NCBI GenBank assembly: GCA_018242255.1
Contig: JAFECH010000349.1
Span: 20,415 to 84,414 of the forward strand
From: Pseudomonadota bacterium
GTDB lineage: Bacteria > Pseudomonadota > Alphaproteobacteria > Rhizobiales > Hyphomicrobiaceae
Direction: 5' to 3'
Length of the DNA: 64,000 bases
Part shown: piece by piece, positions 8,394-18,157 of the stretch
Layout of the letters: the number at the start of each line of letters is the position of its first letter
Position numbering within the stretch: position 1 is the stretch's first letter
The notes under the pieces: generated by a model
The model's input: the letters and a program-made list of their open reading frames with translations, nothing else
Told to the model about the DNA's origin: nothing
Databases searched by the model: none
Translations under genes and position numbers: made by a program

Positions 8394-9983
8394 TTATCTT
8401 TTCTTTCCGGGGATCCCGGGGAATTTCGGCATTCCGGCGCCGAGACCCGGAAGACCTTTGGGAAGTCCGCCACCCAGGCCCGGAAGGCCTCGGCCAAATC
8501 CCGGCGGCAGACCAGGTGATCCGCCAGCGGGAGCGGAACCGCCCTTGGCGAGCTGCTCTTTTAGATCGTCCGGGAGCTGCTCGAGTGCCTTCGGGTCGAG
8601 TTTTGCAAGCTCGGCCTGCATCGACTGCAATTCGGCTTCGGAAGGTCCGGCGCCGGTGCGGCCGAGGAATTTGTTCATCAGGCCGCCGTTGCGACCCATG
8701 GTCTTCATCATGTCCGCCATCTGACGGTGCATCTTGATGAGCTTGTTGATGTCTTCGGGCTTTGTGCCGGAACCGGCCGCGATGCGGCGCTTGCGCTTGG
8801 CGTCGAGAATCTTCGGGTTGCGCCGCTCCTTCGGCGTCATCGACGAGATGATGGCGCGCTGATGGACGAGGCTTTTGTCGAGGCCGGCTTCGTTGATCTG
8901 GCCTTTGATCTTGGCGACGCCAGGAAGCATGCCGAGCACGCCGCCCATGCCGCCGAGCTTTTGCATCTGGGCGAGCTGATCGGACAAGTCTTCGAGGTCG
9001 AACGACCCCTTCTTCATCTTCTCGGCGATCTTCGTCGCCTTCTCGACGTCGATCGTCTGCGCGGCCTTCTCGACGAGCGAGACAACGTCCCCCATGCCGA
9101 GGATGCGCGAGGCGATGCGGCCGGGATGGAAGTCTTCGAGCGCGTCCCACTTTTCGCCGACGCCGATGAGCTTGATCGGTTTGCCGGTTACAGCACGCAT
9201 CGAGAGCGCAGCGCCGCCGCGGCCATCGCCATCGGCGCGGGTCAGCACGATGCCGGTGACGCCAATGTGGCCGTCGAAAGCTTTCGCGGTATTGACGGCG
9301 TCCTGGCCCGTCAGTGCGTCGGCGACGAGCAGAACTTCGTGCGGATGGATCGCGGCTTTGACGTCGCGGGCTTCATCCATCAGCTCTTCGTCGACGGTCA
9401 CTCGACCTGCGGTGTCGTAGATGATGACGTCATAGCCGCCGAGCTTGGCCGCATCTTCAGCGCGGCGCGCGATCTGCAGCGGCGTCTGGCCGGCGATGAT
9501 CGGCAGCGTTGCGACACCCGTCTGCTCGCCGAGGACGCGAAGCTGTTCCTGGGCTGCTGGACGGCGCGTGTCGAGTGACGCCATCAGCACTTTCTTCTTG
9601 TCGCGGTTCGTCAGGCGATAGGCGATCTTGGCGGTCGTCGTCGTCTTGCCCGAGCCCTGCAGGCCGACCATCAAGATGCCGATGGGCGGCGCCGCGTGCA
9701 GGTCGATCGGCTCGGCATTCGAGCCAAGCGTGGCGACCAGCTCGTCGTTGACGATCTTGACGACCATCTGGCCAGGCGTGACGGAGCGCAGCACTTCGGC
9801 GCCGACGGCCTTGGCTTTGACCTTCTCGGTGAAGTCCTTGACGACATCGAGCGCGACGTCGGCTTCAAGCAGCGCCCGGCGGACCTCGCGCATAGCCTCC
9901 ACGACGTCGCTCTCAGTCAGAGCGCCGCGTCGGGTGAGCTTATCGAGGACGCCTGAGAGGCGTTCTGTGAGCGATTGAAACAT
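8394..9983 (-). CDS. ffh: Signal recognition particle protein Ffh
   Basis: A 529-residue SRP54 GTPase that binds signal sequences of nascent membrane proteins with SRP RNA. The N domain is followed by the G domain with P-loop [29 protein letters not shown] and [11 protein letters not shown]. The M domain (about 330-470) is methionine-rich with [12 protein letters not shown]-type RNA-binding residues. The tail is unusual: about 45 residues rich in Gly/Pro/Leu (repeated GLPGLG-like units). ftsY, encoding its receptor, is 5.6 kb away. Confidence 0.97.
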   Translation of the reverse strand: MFQSLTERLSGVLDKLTRRGALTESDVVEAMREVRRALLEADVALDVVKDFTEKVKAKAVGAEVLRSVTPGQMVVKIVNDELVATLGSNAEPIDLHAAPPIGILMVGLQGSGKTTTTAKIAYRLTNRDKKKVLMASLDTRRPAAQEQLRVLGEQTGVATLPIIAGQTPLQIARRAEDAAKLGGYDVIIYDTAGRVTVDEELMDEARDVKAAIHPHEVLLVADALTGQDAVNTAKAFDGHIGVTGIVLTRADGDGRGGAALSMRAVTGKPIKLIGVGEKWDALEDFHPGRIASRILGMGDVVSLVEKAAQTIDVEKATKIAEKMKKGSFDLEDLSDQLAQMQKLGGMGGVLGMLPGVAKIKGQINEAGLDKSLVHQRAIISSMTPKERRNPKILDAKRKRRIAAGSGTKPEDINKLIKMHRQMADMMKTMGRNGGLMNKFLGRTGAGPSEAELQSMQAELAKLDPKALEQLPDDLKEQLAKGGSAPAGGSPGLPPGFGRGLPGLGGGLPKGLPGLGAGMPKFPGIPGKKR

Positions 9984-10469
9984 ATATTGCGCTCGCGGCT
10001 AGGTCGCTTCTCCCGCTTCCGCGGGGGCGGCACAACGTGCCGGCGGCCCTTGGCCGCTCGTCTCGCTGTGCTCGTCGAAGTGATGTCGCCGCTCGTCTCC
10101 TGCAAGTCGTCCAAACACAAACGCACCCGGGGGCGCAACGCGCTGCCGGATGTTAACCCCCCTGCCTCCCGGACGTTTTCCTGGGAAAATGCCATGTGCA
10201 GGGCGGCGGCTCTGAAGTCAGGGCCGTCGGAATGGGGTGGATATGCTGGAAACGGGCGCTGAAGTCAACGTGGCGCTCATCCCCAAGCAATTTCCGTCTC
10301 GTGGGATCCATCCCTCAATTTCGCGGCCCGACTCATGTTGGATCTGGGCGAAGCTGCTCCCGATTAATGTGAAATGGTAGCGTTATGAGAACATTATGCG
10401 AATCAAACGTGTACATGTTCGGAACTTACGTCTACGATAGGCACTTTGTTGGAGCCATTTTCGAGAAGG
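9984..10469. other. Intergenic region between ffh and DUF2130 gene
   Basis: A 486-bp gap between the divergent ffh and DUF2130 genes. It holds short GC-rich hairpins next to ffh (for example GGCACAACGTGCC near 10030-10042 and GCGGCC-CTT-GGCCGC just after). The half near the DUF2130 gene is AT-richer and promoter-like. A degenerate LexA-type motif (GAAC-N7-GAAT, 10389-10403) is present but mismatched. I see no gene. Confidence 0.5.
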
Positions 10470-11783
10470 ATGCTCGCGTTGACCGACACCATCATTGCTT
10501 GTCCGAAGTGCAAGCACGAATTCCCCCTGACGGAATCACTGGCGGCGCCACTGATAGCCCAGACCAAGCGGCAGTACGAGGCTGAGGCAGCTCAGAAGAA
10601 TCGAGAAATTGCGGCGAAGGAAGCTGCGCTGCGGGATCAGGCGGGTGCCCTGGAGAAGGCGAAGTCGGCCCTCGAAGCGACGGTGGCGGAGAAATTGACC
10701 GCAGAGCGCCAGCGCATCGTTGCCGAAGAGGCTGCGAAGGCGAAGCAGCGCGCGGCAGCCGATCTTGAGGAAAAGGCGAATGCATTGGCCGAACTTCAGA
10801 ACGTGCTGAAAGAGCGCGATCAGAAGCTTGCTGAAGCGCAAAAGGCGCAGGCGGAGTTCCAGAAGAAGGCGCGCGAGTTGGACGACGCCAAGCGTGAGAT
10901 GGACCTGACCATCCAAACGCGGATCAACGCCGGTCTCGATGTCGAGCGGGCCAAAGCCAAACAGGAAGCGGAGGAGACGGTCGGCCTTCGTGTCAAGGAG
11001 CGCGAAGAGCAAATCGCCTCGATGGCGAAGCAGATCGAAGATTTGAAGCGCAAGGCGGAGCAGGGCTCGCAGCAGCTTCAGGGTGAGGTTCTCGAGCTCG
11101 AACTTGAGAACGTCCTCAAGGCGAAATTTCCGTTCGATAGTTTCGAGCCGGTGGCGAAGGGTGAGTTCGGGGCAGACCTTATTCAGCGCGTCGTCAGTGC
11201 GTCTGGTGCGCTTTGCGGGTCAATCATCTGGGAAATGAAGCGGACAAAGAACTGGGGCGGCGACTGGATCCCAAAGCTGCGTGAAGATCAGCGCCGCGCC
11301 AAGTCCGATCTTGCGATCATCGTTTCGAGCGCGCTGCCCAAAGGCGTACAGACGTTCGATAACGTCGACGGGATCTGGGTTACAGACTTCCGCTGCGCAG
11401 TACCGGTCGCGATCGCGCTTCGCCAGCTTCTTCTCGATGTCGCCACCGCGCGGATCGTCGGCGAAGGGCAGGAAAGCAAGATGGAACTTGTTTACGACTA
11501 CCTGACGGGTCCGCGCTTTCGCCAGCGCGTCGAAGCGATCCTCGAAAAGTTCACGGAAATGCAGTCCGACCTCGACAAAGAGCGCAAGGCCATGACGCGG
11601 TTGTGGGCCAAGCGCCAAACTCAGATCGACGGCGTTCTTGCGGCGACGGCGGGGATGTACGGCGATCTGCAGGGCATTGCGGGCAAGGCGCTGAAAGAGA
11701 TCGAGGGCTTCGATCTGCCGGGGATCGAAGATCAGCGGGGCGGTGCACGAGACGATGGCGATGAGCCGATTGCGGCGGAGTAA
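10470..11783 (+). CDS. DUF2130 coiled-coil protein
   Basis: About 437 residues. A short N-terminal CPKCKHEF looks like half of a zinc ribbon. Residues about 30-205 form a long charged coiled coil rich in Ala, Glu and Lys. The conserved DUF2130 C-terminal region starts near LELENVLKAKFPFDSFEPV and includes GSIIWEMKRTKNW and a nuclease-like ALPKG...DGIWVTD stretch. Molecular function is not established; the C-terminal core has a restriction-endonuclease-like look. The start is uncertain: ATG 10470, or TTG 10479, which has GAGAAGG 9 nt upstream. Confidence 0.85.
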   Translation: MLALTDTIIACPKCKHEFPLTESLAAPLIAQTKRQYEAEAAQKNREIAAKEAALRDQAGALEKAKSALEATVAEKLTAERQRIVAEEAAKAKQRAAADLEEKANALAELQNVLKERDQKLAEAQKAQAEFQKKARELDDAKREMDLTIQTRINAGLDVERAKAKQEAEETVGLRVKEREEQIASMAKQIEDLKRKAEQGSQQLQGEVLELELENVLKAKFPFDSFEPVAKGEFGADLIQRVVSASGALCGSIIWEMKRTKNWGGDWIPKLREDQRRAKSDLAIIVSSALPKGVQTFDNVDGIWVTDFRCAVPVAIALRQLLLDVATARIVGEGQESKMELVYDYLTGPRFRQRVEAILEKFTEMQSDLDKERKAMTRLWAKRQTQIDGVLAATAGMYGDLQGIAGKALKEIEGFDLPGIEDQRGGARDDGDEPIAAE

Positions 11784-11860
11784 GATGGACCGGGAAATCT
11801 AACCCCCCCAATGCTGCGGCATGAGCGTTCGGTGGAATGACAAGAGGATAGCGAGAATCC

Positions 11861-12280
11861 GTGCCCATACCGATAGAATTGCAGCATGCGTCCGAGGACT
11901 TCGAACGCTACCTCGTTGCGGCGCGTGACGCTTCGGGCCTTGCGACTCGCAACCAGACCTACACGATGACGGAGGGCGTGTTCCGTGTCTTCCGCCAACG
12001 GCTGACAGTCAAAGATGCGCTGCGCTTCGCAGATGTTCTCCCTCCGGTCTTGAGAGCCATGTTCGTCTTCGACTGGGACACGGAGCAACCGAAATTGACG
12101 TTCGCGGATCGCGGCGCGATGACCCGCGAGGCTCAGGCGCTGCGGAAAGACCACAACTTCGCGCCCGACAGCTGCATCGGCGATGTGGCCCGTGCGTTAC
12201 GCAAGAACGTTGATGAGAAAGCGTTTGACGCCGTTCTCGCGTTCTTGCCGGAGGGCGCTGCCGACTTCTGGAAAGTGTAA
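11861..12280 (+). CDS. DUF2267 domain protein
   Basis: A 139-residue, all-helical soluble protein of the DUF2267 family: two similar halves of about 65 residues (VFRVFRQRLTVKDALRFADVLPPVLRAMF and VARALRKNVDEKAFDAVLAFLPEGAADFW). The family often occurs near stress or host-interaction genes but has no defined activity. The start is GTG at 11861. It lies downstream of the DUF2130 gene (77-nt gap) and converges on pagL. Confidence 0.8.
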   Translation: MPIPIELQHASEDFERYLVAARDASGLATRNQTYTMTEGVFRVFRQRLTVKDALRFADVLPPVLRAMFVFDWDTEQPKLTFADRGAMTREAQALRKDHNFAPDSCIGDVARALRKNVDEKAFDAVLAFLPEGAADFWKV

Positions 12281-12301
12281 CCTTGTGGGGCGCGGTTTGC
12301 G

Positions 12302-12865
12302 CTAGAACCGATAGCCGTAGCGCACGCCGATGCGGTCCATGCCTTCGTTGTATTTCTGCGTGTAGGCGTTCGACATGTGCTCGAAATAGACTGAGATGTC
12401 ATTGTGCTCGTCGAGGTGGTAGCCAACTTCCATCGGGATGTGGAACAGCACACGGGAGCCCAGCCATTTGCGATCCGGATCGGAGCCTGCGCCGCCGATT
12501 TCGCCATCGTGAAATGCGGCGCCCAATCCCAGGCCGAAGAACAGTCCCGATGGGCAGTCGCCCTGCCAGCGGGCGTCGATATAACCATCGCTGGTCTGGC
12601 CGCGGGTGTTGATCGAGCCGCCGATCACGGGGCGAATGGCACCCCAGGGAAGCGCCCAGGCGACGTTGAATTGAGCTTCGATGTTGATGTCGACGGCGTT
12701 CTTTTCGACCTGGAAGCCGCTCCAGAGGTCCGGCACGTCGTGTGCGAGGGCGCCGATCTTCAGGGCATAGAGCATATCTTCGGCACACGCGCCGGTGCTG
12801 GCGGCGACAAGGCCGAGCACGGCCGCGATGCCGGACGCCGCGACTGAGCGCACCAAACTCGTCAT
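12302..12865 (-). CDS. pagL: Lipid A 3-O-deacylase PagL family
   Basis: A 187-residue outer-membrane beta-barrel that removes the 3-O-linked acyl chain of lipid A. A signal peptide ends near ACAED (about residue 29). The C-terminal catalytic signature is intact: His and Ser in YFEHMSNA and Glu in YNEGMDRIGVRYGYRF, ending with the terminal aromatic residue needed for outer-membrane insertion. It is a lone minus-strand gene converging on DUF2267. Confidence 0.85.
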   Translation of the reverse strand: MTSLVRSVAASGIAAVLGLVAASTGACAEDMLYALKIGALAHDVPDLWSGFQVEKNAVDINIEAQFNVAWALPWGAIRPVIGGSINTRGQTSDGYIDARWQGDCPSGLFFGLGLGAAFHDGEIGGAGSDPDRKWLGSRVLFHIPMEVGYHLDEHNDISVYFEHMSNAYTQKYNEGMDRIGVRYGYRF

Positions 12866-13365
12866 TCGGAAAACTGCCCCCGGCCGTCCCGCCCCAAGAC
12901 TGCTACGTGTGCGCCGATTTTCCGCCTACTGCAAGGTAACGCCAAGGAAATCGCCGCCGGGCTGGCGTGACCGACACATCGGCTGATCGGCCTAATTTGC
13001 CGGTCGGCGGGCTTGCTTCAACGCCTTGGTCCAGCCTCTGGCCAATCGGAAGACGCGGCGCTGATAAGCCCGTTCATCCGGCGCCAGGCAGATGCAGCCG
13101 TAACAATAGCAGGGCCGGGCGCGAGCAAAAGCGACGCGGAAGAGCAGAGAATTGTAGGCGGTATGCGACATCGAGGTCTCTGAGAGGATAAATCGCCGCC
13201 TGTCGGGTTCGTTCAGGCGTTTTCGGCGTCAATAACGGTCGATCAAGAAATATTGTTCCGTTCTGAGGATAATGAGCGAAATTCCAACGCCTGTCCGTGA
13301 GGCTGCGACCTCGCCCGGTCGCCTTCGGAATTGTCATTTTTCGCGCTTCTCGCCATATAGGCGCG
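12866..13365. other. Intergenic region between pagL and dapF
   Basis: A 500-bp divergent gap. It holds one minus-strand open frame of 59 codons (12992-13171) with a CxCx2CxC cluster but no ribosome-binding site, and a weak plus-strand hairpin followed by four T at 13197-13223. It should also contain the pagL and dapF promoters. No gene here is convincing. Confidence 0.45.
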
Positions 13366-14235
13366 ATGAACACCGCAACGTCTCTCCCCTTCCTCAAGAT
13401 GAACGGCCTCGGCAACGAGATCGTCGTCGTCGATTTGCGCAATAGCGCCAAGACGTTCACTCCTGAGGAAGTGGCGGCAGTCGCGGCCGACCGGAAATCC
13501 CGGTTCGATCAGATGATGGTTTTGCACGCGCCGCGGACGACCGGCACGGAATCTTTCGTGCGGATCTACAACGCGGACGGATCGGAGGCAGGGGCCTGCG
13601 GCAACGGCATGCGCTGTGTCGGCTGGTTCCTGTCTGAAGGCGGAGCACGCGAGCGCTTCCTGGTCGAGACGCGCGCCGGGGTGCTTGGCACCGTCGTCAG
13701 AAATCAGGCGTCGATCACAGTCGATATGGGGGAACCCAAGTTCGGCTGGCAGGACATTCCGCTGGCGGAAGAGTTTCGCGATACGCGCGCCATCGAACTT
13801 CAGGTCGGACCGATCGATGAGCCGGTCTTGCATTCGCCGTCGGTCGTCAATGTCGGCAATCCGCACGCGATCTTCTGGGTCGACGATGTCGAGGCCTACG
13901 ATCTCGGCCGGTTCGGTCCGCTGCTCGAAAATCATCCGATCTTTCCGGAGCGCGCGAACATTTCGCTGGCGCAGGTGACGTCTGATGCCTCGCTTCTTCT
14001 GCGGACATGGGAACGCGGCGCCGGACTGACGCTCGCATGCGGTTCGGCAGCATGTGCGTCAGCGGTCAGCGCCGCGCGGAAAAAGCTCACGGGGCGCAAG
14101 GTTGCGGTCACGCTTCCCGGCGGCACACTCGAAATCGAATGGGCCGAGAATAACCATATCTTCATGACGGGCCCCGTCGAATTCGAGTACGAGGGCGTCA
14201 TCGACTTTTCCAACCTGACCAAAGTGTCGGTCTGA
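13366..14235 (+). CDS. dapF: Diaminopimelate epimerase
   Basis: A 289-residue PLP-independent epimerase converting LL- to meso-diaminopimelate for lysine and peptidoglycan. The two catalytic cysteines are present: GACGNGMRC in the N-terminal half and LACGSAACA in the C-terminal half. Substrate-binding segments [20 protein letters not shown] and [11 protein letters not shown] are complete. ATG 13366 matches the family N terminus; the frame extends upstream without homology. It begins the plus-strand run dapF-mtaB-ftsY-yciB-yciB. Confidence 0.96.
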   Translation: MNTATSLPFLKMNGLGNEIVVVDLRNSAKTFTPEEVAAVAADRKSRFDQMMVLHAPRTTGTESFVRIYNADGSEAGACGNGMRCVGWFLSEGGARERFLVETRAGVLGTVVRNQASITVDMGEPKFGWQDIPLAEEFRDTRAIELQVGPIDEPVLHSPSVVNVGNPHAIFWVDDVEAYDLGRFGPLLENHPIFPERANISLAQVTSDASLLLRTWERGAGLTLACGSAACASAVSAARKKLTGRKVAVTLPGGTLEIEWAENNHIFMTGPVEFEYEGVIDFSNLTKVSV

Positions 14236-14291
14236 TCGCGCTGGCCGGAGTCTGCTCTACGAGCGATTTTGAGAAAGAAGTCACTACGCTC

Positions 14292-15554
14292 ATGTCCGAA
14301 CCTCAGGTGATCACGCTCGGCTGCCGGCTCAATACGTATGAGTCCGAAGTGATGCGCCGTCACGCGCGCGAGGCGGGCCTCGATGACGCGATCATCGTCA
14401 ATACGTGTGCGGTGACGGGTGAAGCTGTGCGTCAGGCAGCGCAAACGGTTCGCAGGCTTCGGCGCGAACGGCCCAATGCGCGGATAATCGTGACGGGATG
14501 CGCGGCGCAAATCGAACCGGAACGTTTTGCCGAGATGCCTGAAGTCGATCACGTCGTCGGCAACGCGGAAAAGATGCAGGCCGAGACGTTCGCGGGGCTG
14601 TCGATTGCGGACGGCGAGCGCGTCCAGGTCAACGACATCATGAGCGTGCGAGATACGGCGCTGCACATGATCGACGGTTTCGGTTCGCGTACGCGCGCCT
14701 ATGTGCAGATCCAGAACGGCTGCGATCATCGCTGCACGTTTTGCATCATTCCTTTCGGCCGTGGTCCGTCGCGCTCGGTTGCGGCGGGCGAAGTCGTGAC
14801 GCAGGTGCGCACGCTTGTCGAAAAGGGGTATGCCGAGATCGTGCTGACGGGCGTCGACATCACGTCGTACGGCCGCGATCTGCCCGGTCAGGCAACGCTC
14901 GGCAAGCTCGTTCGGCAAGTGCTGAAGCATGTGCCGGAATTGAAGCGCTTGCGGCTATCGTCCATCGACCAGGTCGAAGCCGACGACGATCTGATGATCG
15001 CGCTGCGCGACGAGGAACGTCTGATGCCGCATCTGCATTTATCTTTGCAGGCCGGCGACGATCTGACGTTGAAGCGCATGAAGCGGCGGCATCTGCGTTC
15101 GGATGCCATTGCCTTTTGCGATAAGGCGCGCACGCTTCGCCCCGATATCGTGTTTGGCGCGGATCTGATTGCAGGCTTTCCGACGGAAACCGATCAGATG
15201 TTTGAAAATTCCTGTCGTATCGTAGACGAGTGCGGATTGACTTATTTGCACGTCTTTCCGTTCTCTCCGCGGCGGGGCACGCCCGCTGCTCGTATGCCGC
15301 AAGTCAACGGCACCATCATCAAGGAGCGCGCGGCAAGGCTGCGTGAAAAAGGAACAAACGTGCTCGCTTCGTATCTTCAAACTCAACGCGGTCGCATCCT
15401 CGATGTGCTCGTCGAAAGCGACGGCAAGGGACGCACGCCGCAATTTGCCGAAGTGCTGCTTCGCGGTGAAAACGCGTTCGGGGCCGGGTCGGTCGTGCGG
15501 ACGGAAATCAGCGGCGCCGATGCGGCGCATCTGATCGGCGAGGCCTGCGCGTGA
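14292..15554 (+). CDS. mtaB: tRNA t6A37 methylthiotransferase MtaB
   Basis: A 420-residue radical-SAM enzyme that adds methylthio to t6A at position 37 of ANN-decoding tRNAs. The N-terminal UPF0004 domain has three cluster cysteines (TLGCRLN, VNTCAV, VTGCAA). The radical-SAM triad is in QNGCDHRCTFCIIP. A TRAM-like C-terminal region is short. It overlaps ftsY by 4 nt, indicating translational coupling. It is classed as MtaB rather than MiaB from the N-terminal motif and the ftsY linkage. Confidence 0.93.
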   Translation: MSEPQVITLGCRLNTYESEVMRRHAREAGLDDAIIVNTCAVTGEAVRQAAQTVRRLRRERPNARIIVTGCAAQIEPERFAEMPEVDHVVGNAEKMQAETFAGLSIADGERVQVNDIMSVRDTALHMIDGFGSRTRAYVQIQNGCDHRCTFCIIPFGRGPSRSVAAGEVVTQVRTLVEKGYAEIVLTGVDITSYGRDLPGQATLGKLVRQVLKHVPELKRLRLSSIDQVEADDDLMIALRDEERLMPHLHLSLQAGDDLTLKRMKRRHLRSDAIAFCDKARTLRPDIVFGADLIAGFPTETDQMFENSCRIVDECGLTYLHVFPFSPRRGTPAARMPQVNGTIIKERAARLREKGTNVLASYLQTQRGRILDVLVESDGKGRTPQFAEVLLRGENAFGAGSVVRTEISGADAAHLIGEACA

Positions 15555-16639
15555 GCGAGCCAAAGGAAAAAGGCAAAGGTCTGTTCGGGCGATTGTTCAA
15601 GGGCGGCGGTGCTTCTTCGCCTGCCGCGCCGGAAAAAGAACAGACGGAGGAAGCGAGCACTGCGGTCTCGCCGCCTGTCGCGGAAGTGCCCGTTGCGGCC
15701 GCTGCGCCCAAGGTGGAACCCGTCAAGCAGAGTTGGTTTCAGCGGCTCAAATCAGGCCTCGGCAAGACGTCGTCGAAGCTGACAACCGGCATCACCGATC
15801 TCTTCTCGAAGCGCAAGCTCGATGCCGAGACGCTGGACGATCTTGAAGATCTTTTGATCCAGTCCGATCTTGGTTTGGAGACGACGAGCCGCATCACGGC
15901 AGCTATCGGGAAGGGCCGGTTTGAAAAAGGCATTTCGGCCGAAGAGGTTCGCAGCATTCTCTCAGATGAGGTCGAGCGGGTTCTGGCGCCCGTCGCGAAG
16001 CCACTTGTCATCGATCCGTCGCGAAAGCCGCATGTGATCATGATGGTGGGCGTCAACGGCACCGGCAAAACGACGACCATCGGCAAGCTCGCGACCAAAT
16101 TCAAATCCGAAGGAAAATCCGTTCTGCTCGCGGCGGGCGATACGTTTCGCGCCGCGGCTATCGATCAGTTGAAGGTTTGGGGAGAACGTACGGGGTGTCC
16201 CGTTGTCGCGCGGGACGTCGGCGGGGATTCCTCGGGTCTGGCGTTCGACGCCTTAAAACAGGCGCAAGCATCAGGTGCGGATGTGCTTTTGCTCGATACC
16301 GCGGGCCGCCTGCAAAACAAGCAGGTGTTGATGGAAGAACTCGAAAAAGTTACACGCGTTCTCAAAAAGCTCGATCCAAGTGCGCCGCATGACGTTGTGC
16401 TCGTGCTCGATGCAACGACCGGTCAGAATGCCCTGCAACAAGTCGAGGTCTTTCGAGATCGCGCCGGAGTGACAGGATTGGTCATGACGAAACTCGATGG
16501 CACCGCGCGCGGCGGCATTCTCGTGGCGATCGCGGCGAAGTTCGGCTTGCCTGTTCACGCCATCGGCGTTGGCGAAAGTGCCGACGACCTACAGCCGTTT
16601 TCAGCGCAAGACTTCGCTGACGCCATTGCCGGAACTTGA
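15551..16639 (+). CDS. ftsY: SRP receptor GTPase FtsY
   Basis: A 362-residue membrane-associated GTPase that docks SRP-ribosome complexes. An acidic/alanine-rich A domain (1-55) starts with a basic amphipathic segment, KGLFGRLFKGGG. The NG domain follows, with VGVNGTGKTTTIGKLA, DTFRAAAIDQLKVW, LDTAGRLQNK and TKLDGTARGGI. It starts with GTG inside the mtaB stop (GTGA overlap). Confidence 0.97.
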   Translation: MSEPKEKGKGLFGRLFKGGGASSPAAPEKEQTEEASTAVSPPVAEVPVAAAAPKVEPVKQSWFQRLKSGLGKTSSKLTTGITDLFSKRKLDAETLDDLEDLLIQSDLGLETTSRITAAIGKGRFEKGISAEEVRSILSDEVERVLAPVAKPLVIDPSRKPHVIMMVGVNGTGKTTTIGKLATKFKSEGKSVLLAAGDTFRAAAIDQLKVWGERTGCPVVARDVGGDSSGLAFDALKQAQASGADVLLLDTAGRLQNKQVLMEELEKVTRVLKKLDPSAPHDVVLVLDATTGQNALQQVEVFRDRAGVTGLVMTKLDGTARGGILVAIAAKFGLPVHAIGVGESADDLQPFSAQDFADAIAGT

Positions 16640-16665
16640 AGCCTCGGGGGGAAACGGATCACGAG

Positions 16666-17328
16666 ATGACGCAAGACGTAAACATTCGCAATGCTGCAGC
16701 CCCGCCGGCCCGTAAAAGCTGGTTTCCGTTTAATGCCGAGCAGACCATCAATATCATGAGCGAGTTCGGCCCGCTCGTGACGATGTTCATCGTCAACGCG
16801 GCGCTCGGCATTGAGGCAGGGACATGGGCCCTGATCATCACGACGCTGATGGCAATCGGCGTCATGTTCTACATGTTCCACCGGCCGCCGATCTTTCCGC
16901 TGATCGCGTCGAGCGTAACGGTCGCCTTCGGAATGCTGACGCTGGTGACCGGCGATCCGATGTGGGTCCAGATCAAAGTTACGATCTTTAATGCGTTGTT
17001 CGCCGTGTTCCTGATCGGTGGTTTGTACGTTAAGCACAATTTCTTCCAATACGTCTTTGAAAAGACGTTCCGCTACACGGACGAAGGTTGGAACAAGTTC
17101 ACCTGGAGCTTCGCTCTTTTCTTTTTTGCGACGGCCATTGCCAACGAATTCGTTCGCCGGGTCTATGTGGAAGATCACATCTACAAGATCCTCGGCCACG
17201 AGATGAGCGGCGTGAACGTCTGGATTTTGTTCAAGGTAGCGATTGTATTGCCGGTCTCGGGCCTGTACGCCTGGGTGTTGACGCGGCTGATGCAGAAATA
17301 CCGTTTGCCCGATCCTGCGCACGAGTGA
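16666..17328 (+). CDS. YciB/IspZ inner-membrane protein, copy 1
   Basis: About 220 residues with five or six membrane helices, of the YciB (intracellular septation protein A) family. Signature parts are visible: SEFGPLVTMFIVN, IKVTIFNALFAVFLIGG and DEGWNKFTWSFALFFFATAIANE. The family is needed for normal septation or envelope synthesis in several bacteria. It follows ftsY as in related genomes. It diverges from the canonical sequence at the C terminus, and the second copy follows 10 nt later. The start is ATG 16666, or TTG 16636 overlapping the ftsY stop. Confidence 0.85.
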   Translation: MTQDVNIRNAAAPPARKSWFPFNAEQTINIMSEFGPLVTMFIVNAALGIEAGTWALIITTLMAIGVMFYMFHRPPIFPLIASSVTVAFGMLTLVTGDPMWVQIKVTIFNALFAVFLIGGLYVKHNFFQYVFEKTFRYTDEGWNKFTWSFALFFFATAIANEFVRRVYVEDHIYKILGHEMSGVNVWILFKVAIVLPVSGLYAWVLTRLMQKYRLPDPAHE

Positions 17329-17338
17329 GGCTGAGACG

Positions 17339-17962
17339 ATGTCGGAACCGAACAAAGTGTCAGACGTGAGCGAAGGGCCGCAGTTCGACCGCAAGCAACT
17401 CATCAAGTTCGTTGTCGAGCTTGGTCCGCTGCTCGTGTTTTTCTTCGTCAACAGCCACTACGGCATTTTCGAAGGCACGGCGGCCTTTATGGTGGCGACC
17501 GTCATTGCGCTCGTCGCGTCGCGGGTGTTTCTCGGCCGTATCGCTACGATGCCGCTCGTTACCGGCGTCTTCGTACTCGTCTTCGGCGGGCTAACGCTTT
17601 ACCTGCAAGACGATCATTTCATCAAAATGAAGCCGACGATCGTCAACGGCCTGTTTGCCGCCATCCTGGCGGGTGGTCTGCTGTTCGACCGTCTGTTTCT
17701 GAAGATCGTGTTCGGCGACGTCATGCGCCTCACGCGCGAAGGCTGGCGCATTCTAACGATCCGGTGGGCGCTTTTCTTCGTAGTACTGGCGGTTTTGAAT
17801 GAAGTGATGTGGCGGCTTTTTTCAACGGACACCTGGGTGACGTTCAAGGTGTTCGGCATCATGCCGCTGACGTTCGTGTTTGCGATGGCGCAGATCGGTG
17901 TCCTAAAAAAATACGAAGATACGACTCCGAGTAACGGTACTATTTCATCCGACGACATCTAA
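17339..17962 (+). CDS. YciB/IspZ inner-membrane protein, copy 2
   Basis: 207 residues, YciB family, closer to the canonical form than copy 1: VVELGPLLVFFFVNSHYGIF, FIKMKPTIVNGLFAAILAGG, REGWRILTIRWALFFVVLAVLNEVMW and FKVFGIMPLTFVFAMAQ. It has five or six helices. It is co-oriented with copy 1 at 10 nt spacing, so the two are probably co-translated paralogues. It is likely the functional equivalent of E. coli YciB; copy 1 may have a specialised or partner role. Confidence 0.88.
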   Translation: MSEPNKVSDVSEGPQFDRKQLIKFVVELGPLLVFFFVNSHYGIFEGTAAFMVATVIALVASRVFLGRIATMPLVTGVFVLVFGGLTLYLQDDHFIKMKPTIVNGLFAAILAGGLLFDRLFLKIVFGDVMRLTREGWRILTIRWALFFVVLAVLNEVMWRLFSTDTWVTFKVFGIMPLTFVFAMAQIGVLKKYEDTTPSNGTISSDDI

Positions 17963-18157
17963 ATGCGCGCCAACGGCGCGCGCTGTTTCGTCGTCGGAGA
18001 TTTCTTTCGAATTAATCGAGGGGTCGTTGCATTTTTGCTAGACGGATTGCCCCGCCTGGTGTTTTTTGGTCTGGAATTACAAACTAAGTTCAGTTGTTTT
18101 GCTTGCCGGTCGGGGGCCATGGCGTGGCCCGGTCGAGTGAAACGTGTGGGGCATGGA

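Noticed and set aside
10389-10403. GAAC-N7-GAAT, LexA-like, before the DUF2130 gene
   Set aside because: One conserved base differs and there is no second site, unlike the pair at 47480-47541.
13197-13223. Hairpin with four T upstream of dapF
   Set aside because: The stem is only 6 bp with an 11-nt loop, and there is no gene upstream on this strand for it to terminate.
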